Source of the DNA: Tigriopus japonicus
Taxonomy: Eukaryota > Arthropoda > Copepoda > Harpacticoida > Harpacticidae
Assembly (NCBI GenBank): GCA_010645155.1
Contig: JAAGOF010000015.1
Span: forward strand, 8,529 to 72,528
Length of the DNA: 64,000 nt
Direction: 5' to 3'
Numbering within the stretch: position 1 is the stretch's first letter; each line of letters starts with the position of its first letter. The position numbers and the translations under genes are program-made. Shown one piece after another: positions 11,160 to 22,513 of the stretch. The notes under the pieces were generated by a model, which was given only the letters and a program-made list of their open reading frames with translations, did not search any database and was not told where the DNA came from.

Positions 11160-11527
11160 TTATTAGAGTCTGGTGAGTTGACATATCGATTTGGGCTTTC
11201 CTTAATTTTACCCACTGAAGAACACTGACAAAGCACAAATGATCTGAATTCGCATCAGGAACACTTTTGTAAACAGAAATAATGTCTCATTCATTTTTTT
11301 CATGTTTCGCTGAATGAGGATTTTGTTGACGCCGGATTCCTTTTGGGAGGTCATTTTATACACACGTGATCTGCCAAAAAGGACAAGGTTGCATCAACTT
11401 GCCACAAATCTTGGTGACCTCAAAGGGGACTTTAAGTTTCACTTTTGGCCGAGTGAAAATTTAATGTATAATATCAATACAAATCTAATTTGAAAAGCCG
11501 TCCATTATATTCATGAAATTTCAGTGA

Positions 11528-11789
11528 CAAGTCGAATTTCTTTTGAAAGAAAGGGGGATTCTGGGGCCAAAATGGCTAGGGATGTGTCAGAGTTAAGACT
11601 ATCCTGCCAAAAAAAAACTAACTTTAAATTCTTGAGTGTAATTTGTATTCTTCATTTTGACAATTAATCGAAACAAGAACTTTTCCCTCATGTAGCAAAC
11701 TTAAGCTTTGAAATGTACGGACCTATTTCTGACCCATCTCTAGCCATTTTGGCCCCCAAATCCCCAGTTGAATTCGTCCGACTACACTC
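11528..11789. repeat. Foldback repeat
   Basis: The arm around 11563-11597 (GGCCAAAATGGCTAGGGATG) pairs with its reverse complement around 11733-11770 (CCATCTCTAGCCATTTTGGC). Weaker pairing extends outward to about 11528 and 11789. It is small and non-coding, probably a MITE or its remnant. Confidence 0.5.
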
Positions 11790-11892
11790 ATCCATTTGGG
11801 GCTTTCAAAGCTCTTGCTTGTAGACAGTATTACGATTTATTCCAAGGTTGTGTGAGTTTTTTTATCCTAAAGCAATACTTCACTACTTAAAC

Positions 11893-11950
11893 TAACTTAA
11901 CCTAACCCAACCAAACCTGGCCTAGCCTAACCTAACCTCATGTTAACTTA
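11893..11950. repeat. Interstitial CCTAA/TTAGG-like tract
   Basis: Degenerate runs of taacctaaccc, ccaacc and cctagcctaacctaacct match imperfect copies of the arthropod telomere pentamer TTAGG on the minus strand. A second short degenerate run (agattaggcttagttaggtt) lies near 42388-42412. Interspersed within unique sequence, so not a telomere. Confidence 0.4.
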
Positions 11951-13132
11951 AACTTTATTCCTTTGAAAAATTGCATTCTACTTCTATCCGTCACATAACC
12001 TCACATAAGTTCACATACCTTTTATAACTCAGACTTTCATAGCCTCTCATTCTGACCAAATATTACAGACACCCACGCTCAAACGTGAAGCAACAAAATG
12101 CATTGTTTTGTCATATCATTTATTGGCATTTGATGGAAATCAAAGAAAGACCCAAGTGAATATTTATATTATTAATAGTAATAATAATAAAGATGATGAT
12201 AATAGATCTCGAGCCGTATCAGAGCAAAACAAACAAGGCTGAGAATGGATTTGACAAACAAAAATATAGTATATGTATATTGTTTGAGACAGATTTTGTG
12301 GTTGTGGGGGTGTTTGGAATCAGTCGACAGTTTAGGAATTGATGAACTCTATGGGATGCATACATCTACGTTAGATTTGGATATATCCACGGTTCAAGCA
12401 AAACGGAGTTTGAAATTTAACACAATAACGTTCATGAAATACGTTGATGCTTCACGTATCCTTTGAATTTGCACTTGAGGATCAAGGTCGGTGGGTCCGT
12501 GGTTGTCTTTGTGGCCTTCACCAACGCAATACCAATTGGAATTGAGCTGCTGGGCGCACAGGGAAACACACACAAGCTCACACACACATCTTGATGAGAG
12601 GGGATGGATGGTGTTTTTGACAGTAGAATGAAAGACAAAATTGTGGCGATGACAGCATCCTCACAACGCGTAGGCTGCGGGGATTCACCATCCCCAGTGG
12701 CTAATAACATATCCATAAAAATGTTAAGATAAACTCTTATCACAACTATATGTATCATTAATTTGATCGGGCTGCAGCCGAAGATTTTTTTGTTTGTTGG
12801 TTGTGACAAGTCAACTTTTAGCAGGGTGTTGTGACAGGAGGTACACACGTTTGTTTGTTTGTTCGTTTGTTCTTAGCAGCACGGTGGATGTTGTGGTTGT
12901 AGTAATTGTCGATTGTCTGGGAGACAGAATGGGCTCGTTAGTGGTCACTTTTGCAGCTCGTTCTCTTCACCCAAGTAGATTAAAGAATTCATCAAGAATG
13001 GGCACACTTCTTTCACATACACACACGCTCTCACTCACTCTTTCACACACGCGCGCAAACTTTGAGGTTAATACTTTTGTTGTTCTTTTTCTTGTAGGGT
13101 GCTCCTTCTTCGACTCGATCCTTCGTGACTCT

Positions 13133-16100
13133 TTAGGAAACCGATTCGATCTCTCCTTGACGGTAAGAGCGCTTTTTGACCAGTTTGTAGGAGGTACTGA
13201 CGGGATAATCCGCAATCGATAGGGAAAATGACAAGCGTCTGAAAAGGAAAGTCAGAATTCCAATTAGTCACAAAGCTCATGCATTTCATTAGTGACTCAA
13301 ATCGCATCTCTCGTGGGCGAACTATGCTTTTACATCTTATTATTCAGGTTGTTTAGAAAACTGCCCTTTGTAACATCTTAGATTGTCAAGTTTAATAAGT
13401 CTAACAAAGAACCCTAACGTGGTAGAGAGAAACGACAATTAGTCATTTAGCTTCAAATTATGACTTGTTTACCCCGCGAGGTGTCATTCTGATCACTTGA
13501 GTGTGTGACGGCTTTGCCTTCATCGAAAAGATTTTGCGTATGTGATTAGAGTAGAATGAAATAAAACAATTGTATTCAAATCAGTGTAACAAACTTTTTG
13601 GAGAAACTGAAACAAAATAGGAATTGCTCGTGCATTCTACTTTCTCAAAGCAAAATCGTTTCTCCATTTGGCTTTTTTCGAAAAAATCCATCAAAGAACG
13701 CTCGCTCGAGCGCACGCACACGGACTGGAAACATGGTCGCTTTCAAAGTGACTCGCTTTTTTTTGACTCGAATTTCAGGTGGCTCCCTCTGAGAAGTACA
13801 TTTTGCGCAACTCTCGACTGAAGAGAGCAGCTCCCCCTATAATCACAGCAGAACATTGAACTATTTTAGAGGGATTGAAGTATTGCTCCTATTTTCGGGC
13901 ACGAGGCAATTTTCAAATTTATTGCAGAGCTAAAATATCTATTTTAGTCTTAAAAAAAGCACGCCATGCATTGATGATTTATCAATGGACCAAAAATCAC
14001 TTGATTTGTGATCACGCAAGACTCAAAGTAACATTCGAGAGCTTCTTAGCAGGCACTTTGCATAAGATGTGGGTCGTAAAGTAGGAGATGTTACTTCTCT
14101 CTTTCAGACCTCTTCGTTCAAAACGTTTTTACGGAGAAAGTCAAGGCTGTCACCAAACCTATTGGCCAACACCAACCACTAATAATAAATAACTTTACCT
14201 TGCCATTCTTTTACCCCACGAAGCTTGGGCTTGCCGGAAAGTGAGGGTGAGTTCAAACGTCGATAACGTGCTGGGATCGCAGACGAGCGTAGCTACACGA
14301 TGTAGCGCAGTTTGGCCTTCATATTGAATTTTCAAAACACAACCTAAAACCAAAAACGACCTAGGTAAAACTTTGCCACTTCGTTGGGTCTCTCATGGTA
14401 TCACATCACACCTTTTAATCCATATGGCTCGCCGGCCGCCTCTTGCAAGATGTGGCCGGTGACAATGTCCAGGAGTCCTGGAGGAAACTCTAATCCGAAC
14501 TTGTTGGCTTCCCTCGCCTCTTCTATCACTTGAAGGATCCGCCTCTCCAGATCTTTGAGATGCTCGTCATCCATGGACTTGTCAAAGTCCATGCTCAAGG
14601 CATCCTCACCATATGACATGTCTGTGGAAAAAAGATTAGTTTCATCAAGGTATGGATTCAAAAATACCGCCATAAACAGCAGCTGATGTTGGTTATTGAA
14701 AACGACCAAAGTCGTACTTATCAAGAAGTGGTTTATCACCACAACCACATTTTATATGACTTTTGGTTCAAATTGCCCTGGCTATGGGCGAGATTGTCTG
14801 AAAATGCAGTACAGAGCAGCTGCAGCTGTCCAGGGCCCACATTGCTTTTTTAAGATATGAAAAATTGCTTGCTATTTTTTTTACAGAAAGAGACATCAAC
14901 GTACCATTCATGAAAGACTTAAAGACGTTGAGATCGGAAAGTGAGCCCAAGGCCCGTGGGTTCTCCTCCAAGATCATGTTGGAGCTCCGGGAAAAGATTC
15001 CGGAATCGTTCGAGTTTGAACTGTCGTCCATATCTTGGTACTCTTCTAACGAAAAGTGACGTTTCCGTATCCTTGAAGGCCCTCCCGTTGGAGACCCGCC
15101 CTCAGAGCCAATGGGCGTGGAGGTAGATGGATGGGTGGGGGCCTCCATCCAGAAGAATGCGTCCACTGGAGGCACCCCTAAACTCGGCGACATACCAGTT
15201 ATTGCGCTGAATGCCCTGCAAAGAAAGTGATTGTTAAGGAACCATCCGTATCGCAATTACGACCTTCCTCACCCAACAAAAAACTAGCCACATAAAAAGT
15301 GAGCCGGGTCCTATCTAGATTAAGGCTTTATGGCACTTGTTTCATAGCTTCAATGCAGGGTTCAGGTAACTAACTAACTGGTTTTTCCCCGAGGAAATGT
15401 AGAATTCCAAAAAGTACAAATCAAGAGCGTTGGTTGGAGTCGTCTACGAAATCATATTCATATGGAGCTCTGTCACGGCATATCGTGGTCTTTGGATTGG
15501 AATTACCCTTACCGCAATTTCACGCAAGAACACTTCCGCTATTCAAGGAGCGAAAGTATCATGCCATCATCAATGTCCGAAGGCACTGTCAGCGCCACAG
15601 CTTATATTTCATTCCCCGATGAAGACAATTTAACGTGTCGAGGTTTCCCATTTTCACGATTCTCGGTTTGATCCGTGAAGAAAACTTCGGCATCTTCGTT
15701 ATTTACTTAGGAATTACCCCCTCGAGGGGTGGTACTAGCAAACTTGGAGATCATTCGTCTTAACGCTTTGGCCATTTCAGGTGAGTGCTGCCAATTTTGC
15801 GGTTTCATTAGTATATAGTACGGATCTTTTCGTCTCTATTTAGAGGTTTCTTCTCATCTGATCATACTTCCACACTTCAATTTCCTGTGCAGGAAACAAA
15901 GACAGGGAACGTAATTGCTTGATCGACATCACCATGAGCCACTTCAACCATTCACATGGTGCTTCTTAACTGCACATTTTTACTTCAAGTAGTCGAGATT
16001 TGACCCCGTTAGAAGTGTGTATGTGTGTGAGTGAGCTTTATGGAAGGAAGAAGCTCTTTGCGAGTTCGGGAAATCGGTTTAATTTTTTCGCCCATCAATC

Positions 16101-19049
16101 TTTATGACAAGCTTCAAGTACATTCGCGGTCTGACTGAGCTTGTGACAAAATAAATCGAATTTTCTCTCCGGCAAATTCGAACCTGTCGTTGATTTATCG
16201 CATTAAGTGAGAAACCTATGAGAAAAAGAACCACAGTTGGTAATTAATGGTAGAAGGCAAGGAGGCCCCCCAGGTTTATTGATGGGCCAGACCAAGCTAC
16301 ACGTTGGTTCATTCGCTCGATGATGAGCCTTAAAGCGTTGAGAAAACGCTCCCCAGAAGCAGCGGCGTTTGGGCAAAAGATATACATCAAATACTTTTCT
16401 TGGACATTAGAGGAGCGGGAATTCGTCTTTGGAGGGCTAGCTCAAGTCTCGGACCCGCATGAACGTTGTCAACTTCAAATTGTACAACTGAAAATGTTTG
16501 CTCACATTTCATCTCTGGTGTTCAGTGATTGCAACAATGAGCAACATGTTTCTTGGCACATGGAAAAAACTTGCACTTGCCACTTGGGTATGAAAATACT
16601 ACACATGCCTGATATAGGTGTAGATGATAAAAGTCACCTTACATAACATTCCGAGAAATATGACAAACATGAATCCTAAACTCACGTGGTTAAAATATCC
16701 TTGAGGCAACGTGTTTGGTGCACTAAAGCTTCCAGTAGTACCATAGTATAGTACATGGAAGCGTTTGAAGGATAAAATTACACTAAAGTCAAAGAAAGAT
16801 AAGTCAACAAACAAGTACGTTTTCCTCAAAAACTGGCTTCATAGTTTATTCTAAAGCAAAATAATTATTTCGTTAATCTCAGCTTATTATCTCTGCGTCT
16901 CCATGCTTACTTGAAATATCTACTTCGTTTTTTGCACGAGTCAAAATGCATGAAAAATAAGTAAATAGCAGAAAAACAGCTTGACAAAACAGGTAGAAAG
17001 GCGACGAATCTTAAAGCGGTTTTTAATGAACGATTTCGAGTCCACGCGAGTCTTTGTGGCAAACCCTGCAGTGGTAGTCAATAAATCCATCACAGAAATG
17101 CTTGATAGACGTACAGAAACCCTGGTTGTGCTTATGTGAGAGTAGAAACTCAACTTGGAACCATCCAATTAGTAATTGCTCGTATGGAAATGACTGTCAC
17201 GCATAAAGGTTGGAATTTTGCCTATTCAGGTGTTCCTTATTCAATAGAGTAGTTCAGGGAGTTGTATTGTCGCCGCTCAGCGACCGGAAACACCGTAGTC
17301 TCTCCGTCCTCAAAAGAGCAAAGATGACAAATATTTACATAGGAATGACTGGCAGGGTTTTGAGGGTTTCGCAAACGAGATAAAAAGAGGAAACTAATTG
17401 TTTGCGTGCGTGATAAACGAGAATGTCATTCTCCTCCACCAAAGAACCAACAAGTCGTCGGAGAGAGATTTGATTCTAAATGTGATTGCGTGCCTTTTTT
17501 TCAGTCACTTTTTCCTCATTGGAAACGCGTTGCTGACATTTTGAAGCGGATGAATCTCTCTCAAATTATTGCTTGAGGCCTTTGACGGCAAGTGATCCGA
17601 TTTCACAACTAATCTTGTTTGACGATAATCAATATTTGGCCAGATGACTCAGCTGTGAGGAGTTTTTCCGCAATCGGATTCGATTTGGACTAGAGTAGTG
17701 AATGACCCCAAGAGAGGCGTGGATCAGATAATATTTTTTTCAGCCTCTCCTTGTCCGCAGAATGTCTGGCATTTTATGCAAATATAGCCAAGAACAGGTA
17801 CTAGTGCATGTAGAGTCGGTGGTTGGCACAGCATAGAGGGCCAAACCTTAACTTGAGCACCCATTGACGGCCAATTTCTTTTCTTGGCCGTGACTTTTAT
17901 CCCGTCGAATTTAGTGCTCGTTACCAATTTTTACAAGGGTGCTCTACTGTTTGCTGCGCCCCAAGTGTATCAAGTCTCTTTGAGTGGCAGGTTTCTGGCA
18001 GTCCTAAGCCATGTCTCTCTTTCTCTATCTCAAGCTCCTAGGGCTAGGGGGCCAAGGCAAACTAGCTCCTTTGGAATCGGTGGATAGATAGAGGTAGTGA
18101 TGGTGGTACCATCGGAAGGCAAGTTGGTGGTAGACATGTTGGTCTCCCTAGACCAAAGCTGCCGCTGGCTGTCAGAGCTGTCAATGGGTCTGGTGGCCAC
18201 TTCATGCCACATTAGGAAATTGACAATAAGACTGCCGACCGCTGCTTTGTACTCAACCACCATCACTTGGTTGAGGGGAAGTCAAGCGCCCGACTGGCTG
18301 GTTAACCCTCATTACCCATTGCTTGGCCGCCTGCCCGGGGTTTGTGGCTGAACCTGGCCAAGCTGCTCCAGCCTCCAATAGAACAGCTTCAGAGCTTCTT
18401 GCTTCTTTAAGCCCGAGAAATTAAACTTGAAACCCTAGGATTTGACCTCCACCTTCTTTTGGAGATGATATGGAGGGGCAGAACACCATTTCTTGACAAT
18501 AGAATACCCTAGCATTGAACTATATTTAAGGTGAGAGAGTTGTCCCCACTCTCTAATGAGACAAAAGGCACTGTTGTTCGTTAGAAAAATGACGGAACTC
18601 TATTTCCTTGGCAAAATGATCTTCAAGCCTTCAAAAGAGTTGCAAGGGCTTGAAATTGTTCGAAAATGATATGCCTACAATTTATAGGTTAGTATAACGG
18701 CATTGAAGTCCATAAAAGTTGTCAATATCGCCAAACGATCAAGAAAATGGAAACATTGTCTTGATATTTTGACAACCTCCACAATCAAGAAGAAACTTAG
18801 AAACAGGCTTGAAATCTTGCCGAAAGCTTACCCTCTGCTTGAATGATGAGTCTGATTGTTTTGGTTGGTTGTAGAGCATTTTGGGTGGGCCTGAAGAGAG
18901 CTTTGAGTCCATCGAAGGTCCTCATCGGCATCGAACTGAAAAGTTGGAGTACCGGCCAAGATGGACCCACTAGTTCCCGATGAAGAATTGAGCAAGGGAT
19001 GGTTGCTCTGGCCCTGGGAGAAGAATCCTTCAAAGGACGTATAAGACAT
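13133..19049 (-). CDS. Scylla/Charybde (DDIT4/REDD1-type) homologue
   Basis: Members of this family inhibit TORC1 signalling under hypoxia, starvation or stress. Exons on the minus strand: 19049-18832, 15215-14905, 14621-14412, 14343-14199, 13238-13133 (stop). All junctions are GT-AG with matching phases (2, 1, 1, 2), about 329 residues. The first two exons encode a low-complexity Ser/Thr/Pro-rich N-terminus. Exons 3-5 give the conserved C-terminal domain: LPP-like block FPPGLLDIVTGHIL, AGEPYGLKG running into CVLKIQYEG, STFELTLTFRQAQASWGKRM, and the basic tail VSTSYKLVKKRSYRQ. These match the EPCG(L/I)RG, STFELYLTLRQ and KLVKKKLYR blocks of Scylla/Charybde. ATG at 19049 follows AACC. Exon 1 is attached on phase and order across a 3.6-kb intron, the least certain join. 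If it is wrong, translation could start at ATG in GMSPSLG of exon 2. Confidence 0.8.
13440..13625 (+). repeat. Dispersed repeat, copy 1 (copy 2 at 45.4 kb)
   Basis: Contains TATGACTTGTTTACCCCGCG, TGACGGCTTTGCCT and AACAAACTTTTTGGAGAA. It is repeated in the same orientation at about 45390-45602. It lies in sequence 3' of the Scylla-like gene's last exon, within its last intron (13239-14198). No coding capacity. Confidence 0.65.
15216..18831. other. Large first intron of the Scylla-like gene
   Basis: No exon or strong repeat recognised in 3.6 kb. Open frames on either strand (15430-15671, 16320-16646, 17884-18087, 18097-18351) overlap each other and lack motifs. CA/TG dinucleotide-like DNA is present at about 16019-16032. 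Confidence 0.45.
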
Positions 19050-20433
19050 GGTTGTTTTGGAGAAGAAATTGTTGGTTGGCAAAGAAGATTGGAAAGGAAC
19101 AAGGAAGAGAGGTTAAAAATGTGAAGATGGAAGAGTTGCACTGACTAAAGAAGGGTTCTGTCAAGTTCTTCTGGGTTGGTTCTTCAACTCTCTGTGTCAA
19201 TTGGTTAAAATGGACTGAAGCTTCTCCACTGTTTAACTTCAACTTCTAATGAGATAGCTTTGGGAGAGTGAGTGACTGAGCGAGTGCTGCTACCTCCAAT
19301 GGAGTTGGGCTGGCTGCCTTGGACTGGAACTGCCACAATGACTCCCTCAGTGAGTAAGCTGCTTTGCTGTGAGTGGGCAGCTCTCGGCCATGGATGAACA
19401 AAGCTCTTGATACTTATCCTTTCTAACCTCATGCTCAGCTCCTCTCAGCCCTCAGAATCGGCAGTTGGCTTTGCCTCAGGCGAGCAGCTTCAAGCCCTCT
19501 CTCTGTACTTCGCAAGCCAGCCCAATCAGACCCTTTGTCTCATTCAGGCTGATAGGGCAGAAATGCATGCTCCTCAGTGAGAACTCACAAAGGAAATTGG
19601 GGATTTCTCGAAAATGAGGCATTGACAGATGCTCCTATGTAAAGATGAGGCTTTCTAAACTTAAAATGGGCCACATGTTTATTCAAAGTTGTGCTTGAAA
19701 AATCTTTTAAAACTGAGATATTGCACTTTCAAGCAGGGACAAGACCGTTTACAGTCGTTGCTGATTGGTGTTTGAATGGCTTTGTTCCTTTTAAAGCCGA
19801 CCAATGAGAGGCGCTAGTTTTAATGGGCAGCTTGGCGAGGTATTGGGCTGCTTTGACACTTTCCAGCCTGCTCACTTTTAGACTTGAGTAGTTCCCAGAT
19901 GAGAGAAAGGAATAACAAGTGAAATGAATGCCAGAATATTTCTCACAGTAACTACTTTGCTTGTCATTTCATAGTTGAGGCACACCCCCACATAAAAAGA
20001 AGCCAATGGGTTGAAGTTATTTTTGCTCATTAAACATTATTGGTATGAAAATGCCCCCAACTTCAATACCAGAATGGCTTTTAAATCTCGATCAAATTTC
20101 ATTTACTAACAATTCAATATACATATCTTGAATTGCAATAAACAGGGTTTCTGCATCAATAACAGTGTTCAAAACGAGTTTCACTTGGCAGTTTACAATC
20201 TCAGAATTAAACGTGACTCCCGGATAATGACATCGGGTTTTTTTGCAACCAGGTTTCGATTCTTGTAAAAAAAACCATAGATACCAAGACATGACTTTAT
20301 TTGCAAAAGCTTTTTATTTAGGTGATCATTGGTGGTAAACCTCATTTTGTGATATATTTCGAGGTTTTGCGCGAACGAAAGAAAAGGTGTTCCGTCATGG
20401 CACCGCACAGTCTGTTGGGATTAACATCTAGCA

Positions 20434-20682
20434 CAGGGGTCGGCAACCGGTGGGCCGCGGCCCAAATGTGGGCCCAAGGGTGATAATTGGTGGGCCCAAG
20501 AGCTATGGAGAAAGTCCAAAATAGTGGGCCCAAGAGCTATACATAGTACTGTACTTGTGGGCCCAAAGCTCTTTGACCGCTAATTTGTGGGCCCCTGAAC
20601 CTACCAATGTCTGTTTGGTGGGCCCCAGTCAAGACAAATCAAATTTCGTGGGCCCTGACCCAAAAATGGTTGCCGACCCCTG
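20434..20682. mobile_element. hAT-type MITE with GTGGGCC array
   Basis: A 249-bp element starting CAGGGGTCGGCAACC and ending in its exact reverse complement GGTTGCCGACCCCTG, flanked by an identical 8-bp target duplication ATCTAGCA (20426-20433 and 20683-20690). CAGGGGTCGGCAAC-type ends and an 8-bp duplication are diagnostic of hAT elements. The interior has eight GTGGGCC words, all in the same orientation, some in the larger unit GTGGGCCCAAGAGCTAT. They may be subterminal transposase sites (inference). No coding capacity. The perfect duplication and TIRs imply a fairly recent insertion. Confidence 0.93.
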
Positions 20683-21635
20683 ATCTAGCATCTCTAGTTG
20701 AGATGAGTTTCTGGAGAGAACAAAGATGATTCACGTTGAAAGGAACGATGAAGCCTTCAAATGACTCACCTTTTCTGAAAAGCTGCCTCACTCTAAATTT
20801 TTATTTGATGGAACATGTGCAATCAAAAAAGATGGCCTTATTCAAATATGAAATCCCGATGGATTTTTAGCTTCAAATAAAACAAAAAGTTGGTTCAATT
20901 TACATATTGATGTGGTTTGGCAACTAGTTCTCGCAACTTTCAGTGTTTGATTCATTTCATTTTATGATTACACAAGAGACAGTTAACATTCATGACAAAA
21001 AATTGCAACAGGATGTTTGATTAATTCGAATGGCAAATTTGTCTTTTAATTACATTGATGAATGTAATGTTGGCCTGTTTTGACCCTATGCTCAACTAAT
21101 GAGGGCAAATCTGCAATATTTGTTCCTTGTAATGACAAGTGGACAAAGGAGTAAAGTTTAACAATTCATTCATAATTCTTTGTCTTTGACATTGTTTATT
21201 ATTCATTGTACAAGACAACACAAGCAAAGGTGTTAAAAAAAGATATGTCATGGTAAGGAAAAGTAAACGCCACAATACAAGATTGCTATAAAATGAGATG
21301 AAGTAGACATAATGAAATATAGTAAAAGATGGTTTATAATCGAGGGTGTAAACCAATTATTGATACAGGATAGATTCGGCTTGAAACTATAGGTTCTTAA
21401 TTACTTCAGTTGAGCTTCTTGATTACCCAAATGTGATGTCTTAAACGAAAAAGATCACCTTTCTTAAGAACTTAGGAACTTCAATTTTAAATAGTTAACT
21501 TTTCGAAAAATGTTTTCACAAAAAAACAGAAACAGTCAACACTTATTCGACAAAAAACCGGAAGAAATGTAGAACACTACAAAAGGTTGACATTAAATAC
21601 TACCCGAAGCTTTTACATGCTGTAATCTGTACAAC

Positions 21636-21931
21636 AAACCGTCAACAAAATGTCAGCTTGTTCCCTCAAATCAATGCCTTTTGCAATCAGATTGAGACAT
21701 AGTTGCCAGATGAAGATTCTTAATGTCACTTGTTGGCAAAACATTTAACATTTTTTGACAGTATTATTTTTTCAAAATGTGCACCAAGAAATATAAGCCT
21801 CTAGGAAAAACCTGAGGCTTTGCCAAAGGGTGGTTTTAAAACCCACTCACTAGATACCAACAATGTCTCATTTTGCCTGCAAGAGGCACTGATTTGAGGG
21901 AACAAGCTGACATTTTGTTCACGGTTCATTG
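21636..21931. repeat. Foldback element with ~48-bp arms
   Basis: The left arm (about 21636-21682; ACAAAATGTCAGCTTGTTCC and CTCAAATCAATGCC) is matched by its reverse complement at about 21884-21931. It has the structure of a MITE of about 295 bp. No target duplication was identified with confidence. Confidence 0.6.
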
Positions 21932-22513
21932 TGGACTATAAATATAGTAAGCAAGTAATAAAATGAATACTAATCAAGCAATTGTTTGCTGGCAGGAAAA
22001 CTAAAATATATGTTTGCTTCACATCTGGTCTATTACTTCAGTATCTAAATTTTGCTCTTCAAGATTGAAAAATAACAAGCAGATGACAAGAAAGTATCTG
22101 AAGCTTCGTGTTTCAGAAATTTCAGTTTTTTTGCGATTTTTTTAAATTTTATTTGCCCTTTTTTGGTTTTTTTTTGCGCTTTTGACCTTTATTGCATTTT
22201 ATTTTACGATTTTGGGCTGATTTTTGTGCAACTTTTGGTAACCAAAAGCTTGTTTTGATTTGCACTTTTTGCCCGTCCCTAGTCATATGTAAGTAATGTT
22301 TTCACGTATTCATTTATACTCCAAATTTGTATTTTGGGTTTCGCAATTACATTGCGTTAAAACTAAACAAAAAAGTACCAAAATAGTATGAAGAGTCTAT
22401 TTTAAACCATTTAATTGCGAGCTTATAAACCGAGTTGCAATATATTTTGGTGCAGACACATTTTTGGCATTTGGAATTCAATCACAATAGCAAGTTTTCG
22501 GTGACATACAATT

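Larger units (their letters stand above)
11160..13132. other. Intergenic region with foldback repeat, TTAGG-like tract and CA/TC-rich microsatellites
   Basis: No gene. It contains the inverted repeat at 11528-11789, a CCTAA-like tract near 11893-11950, ATA/ATG trinucleotide runs at about 12160-12205, and CA-rich stretches at about 12565-12590 and 13017-13060. Open frames at 12432-12848 and 12794-13222 lie on opposite strands over simple-sequence DNA and are not convincing. Confidence 0.5.
19050..22513. other. Intergenic region between the Scylla-like gene and the phospho-lyase gene
   Basis: Should include the Scylla-like promoter and 5'UTR (just above 19049). It contains a precisely bounded hAT-type MITE (20434-20682) and a foldback repeat (21636-21931). 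No protein-coding gene is supported. Minus-strand frames between 19030 and 19432 are probably 5'UTR or shadow. Confidence 0.5.

Noticed and set aside
13017..13060. Serine/threonine-rich plus-strand frame over CA/CT repeats (12794-13222)
   Set aside because: Composition is that of a microsatellite, and the overlapping minus strand holds the last Scylla-like exon.
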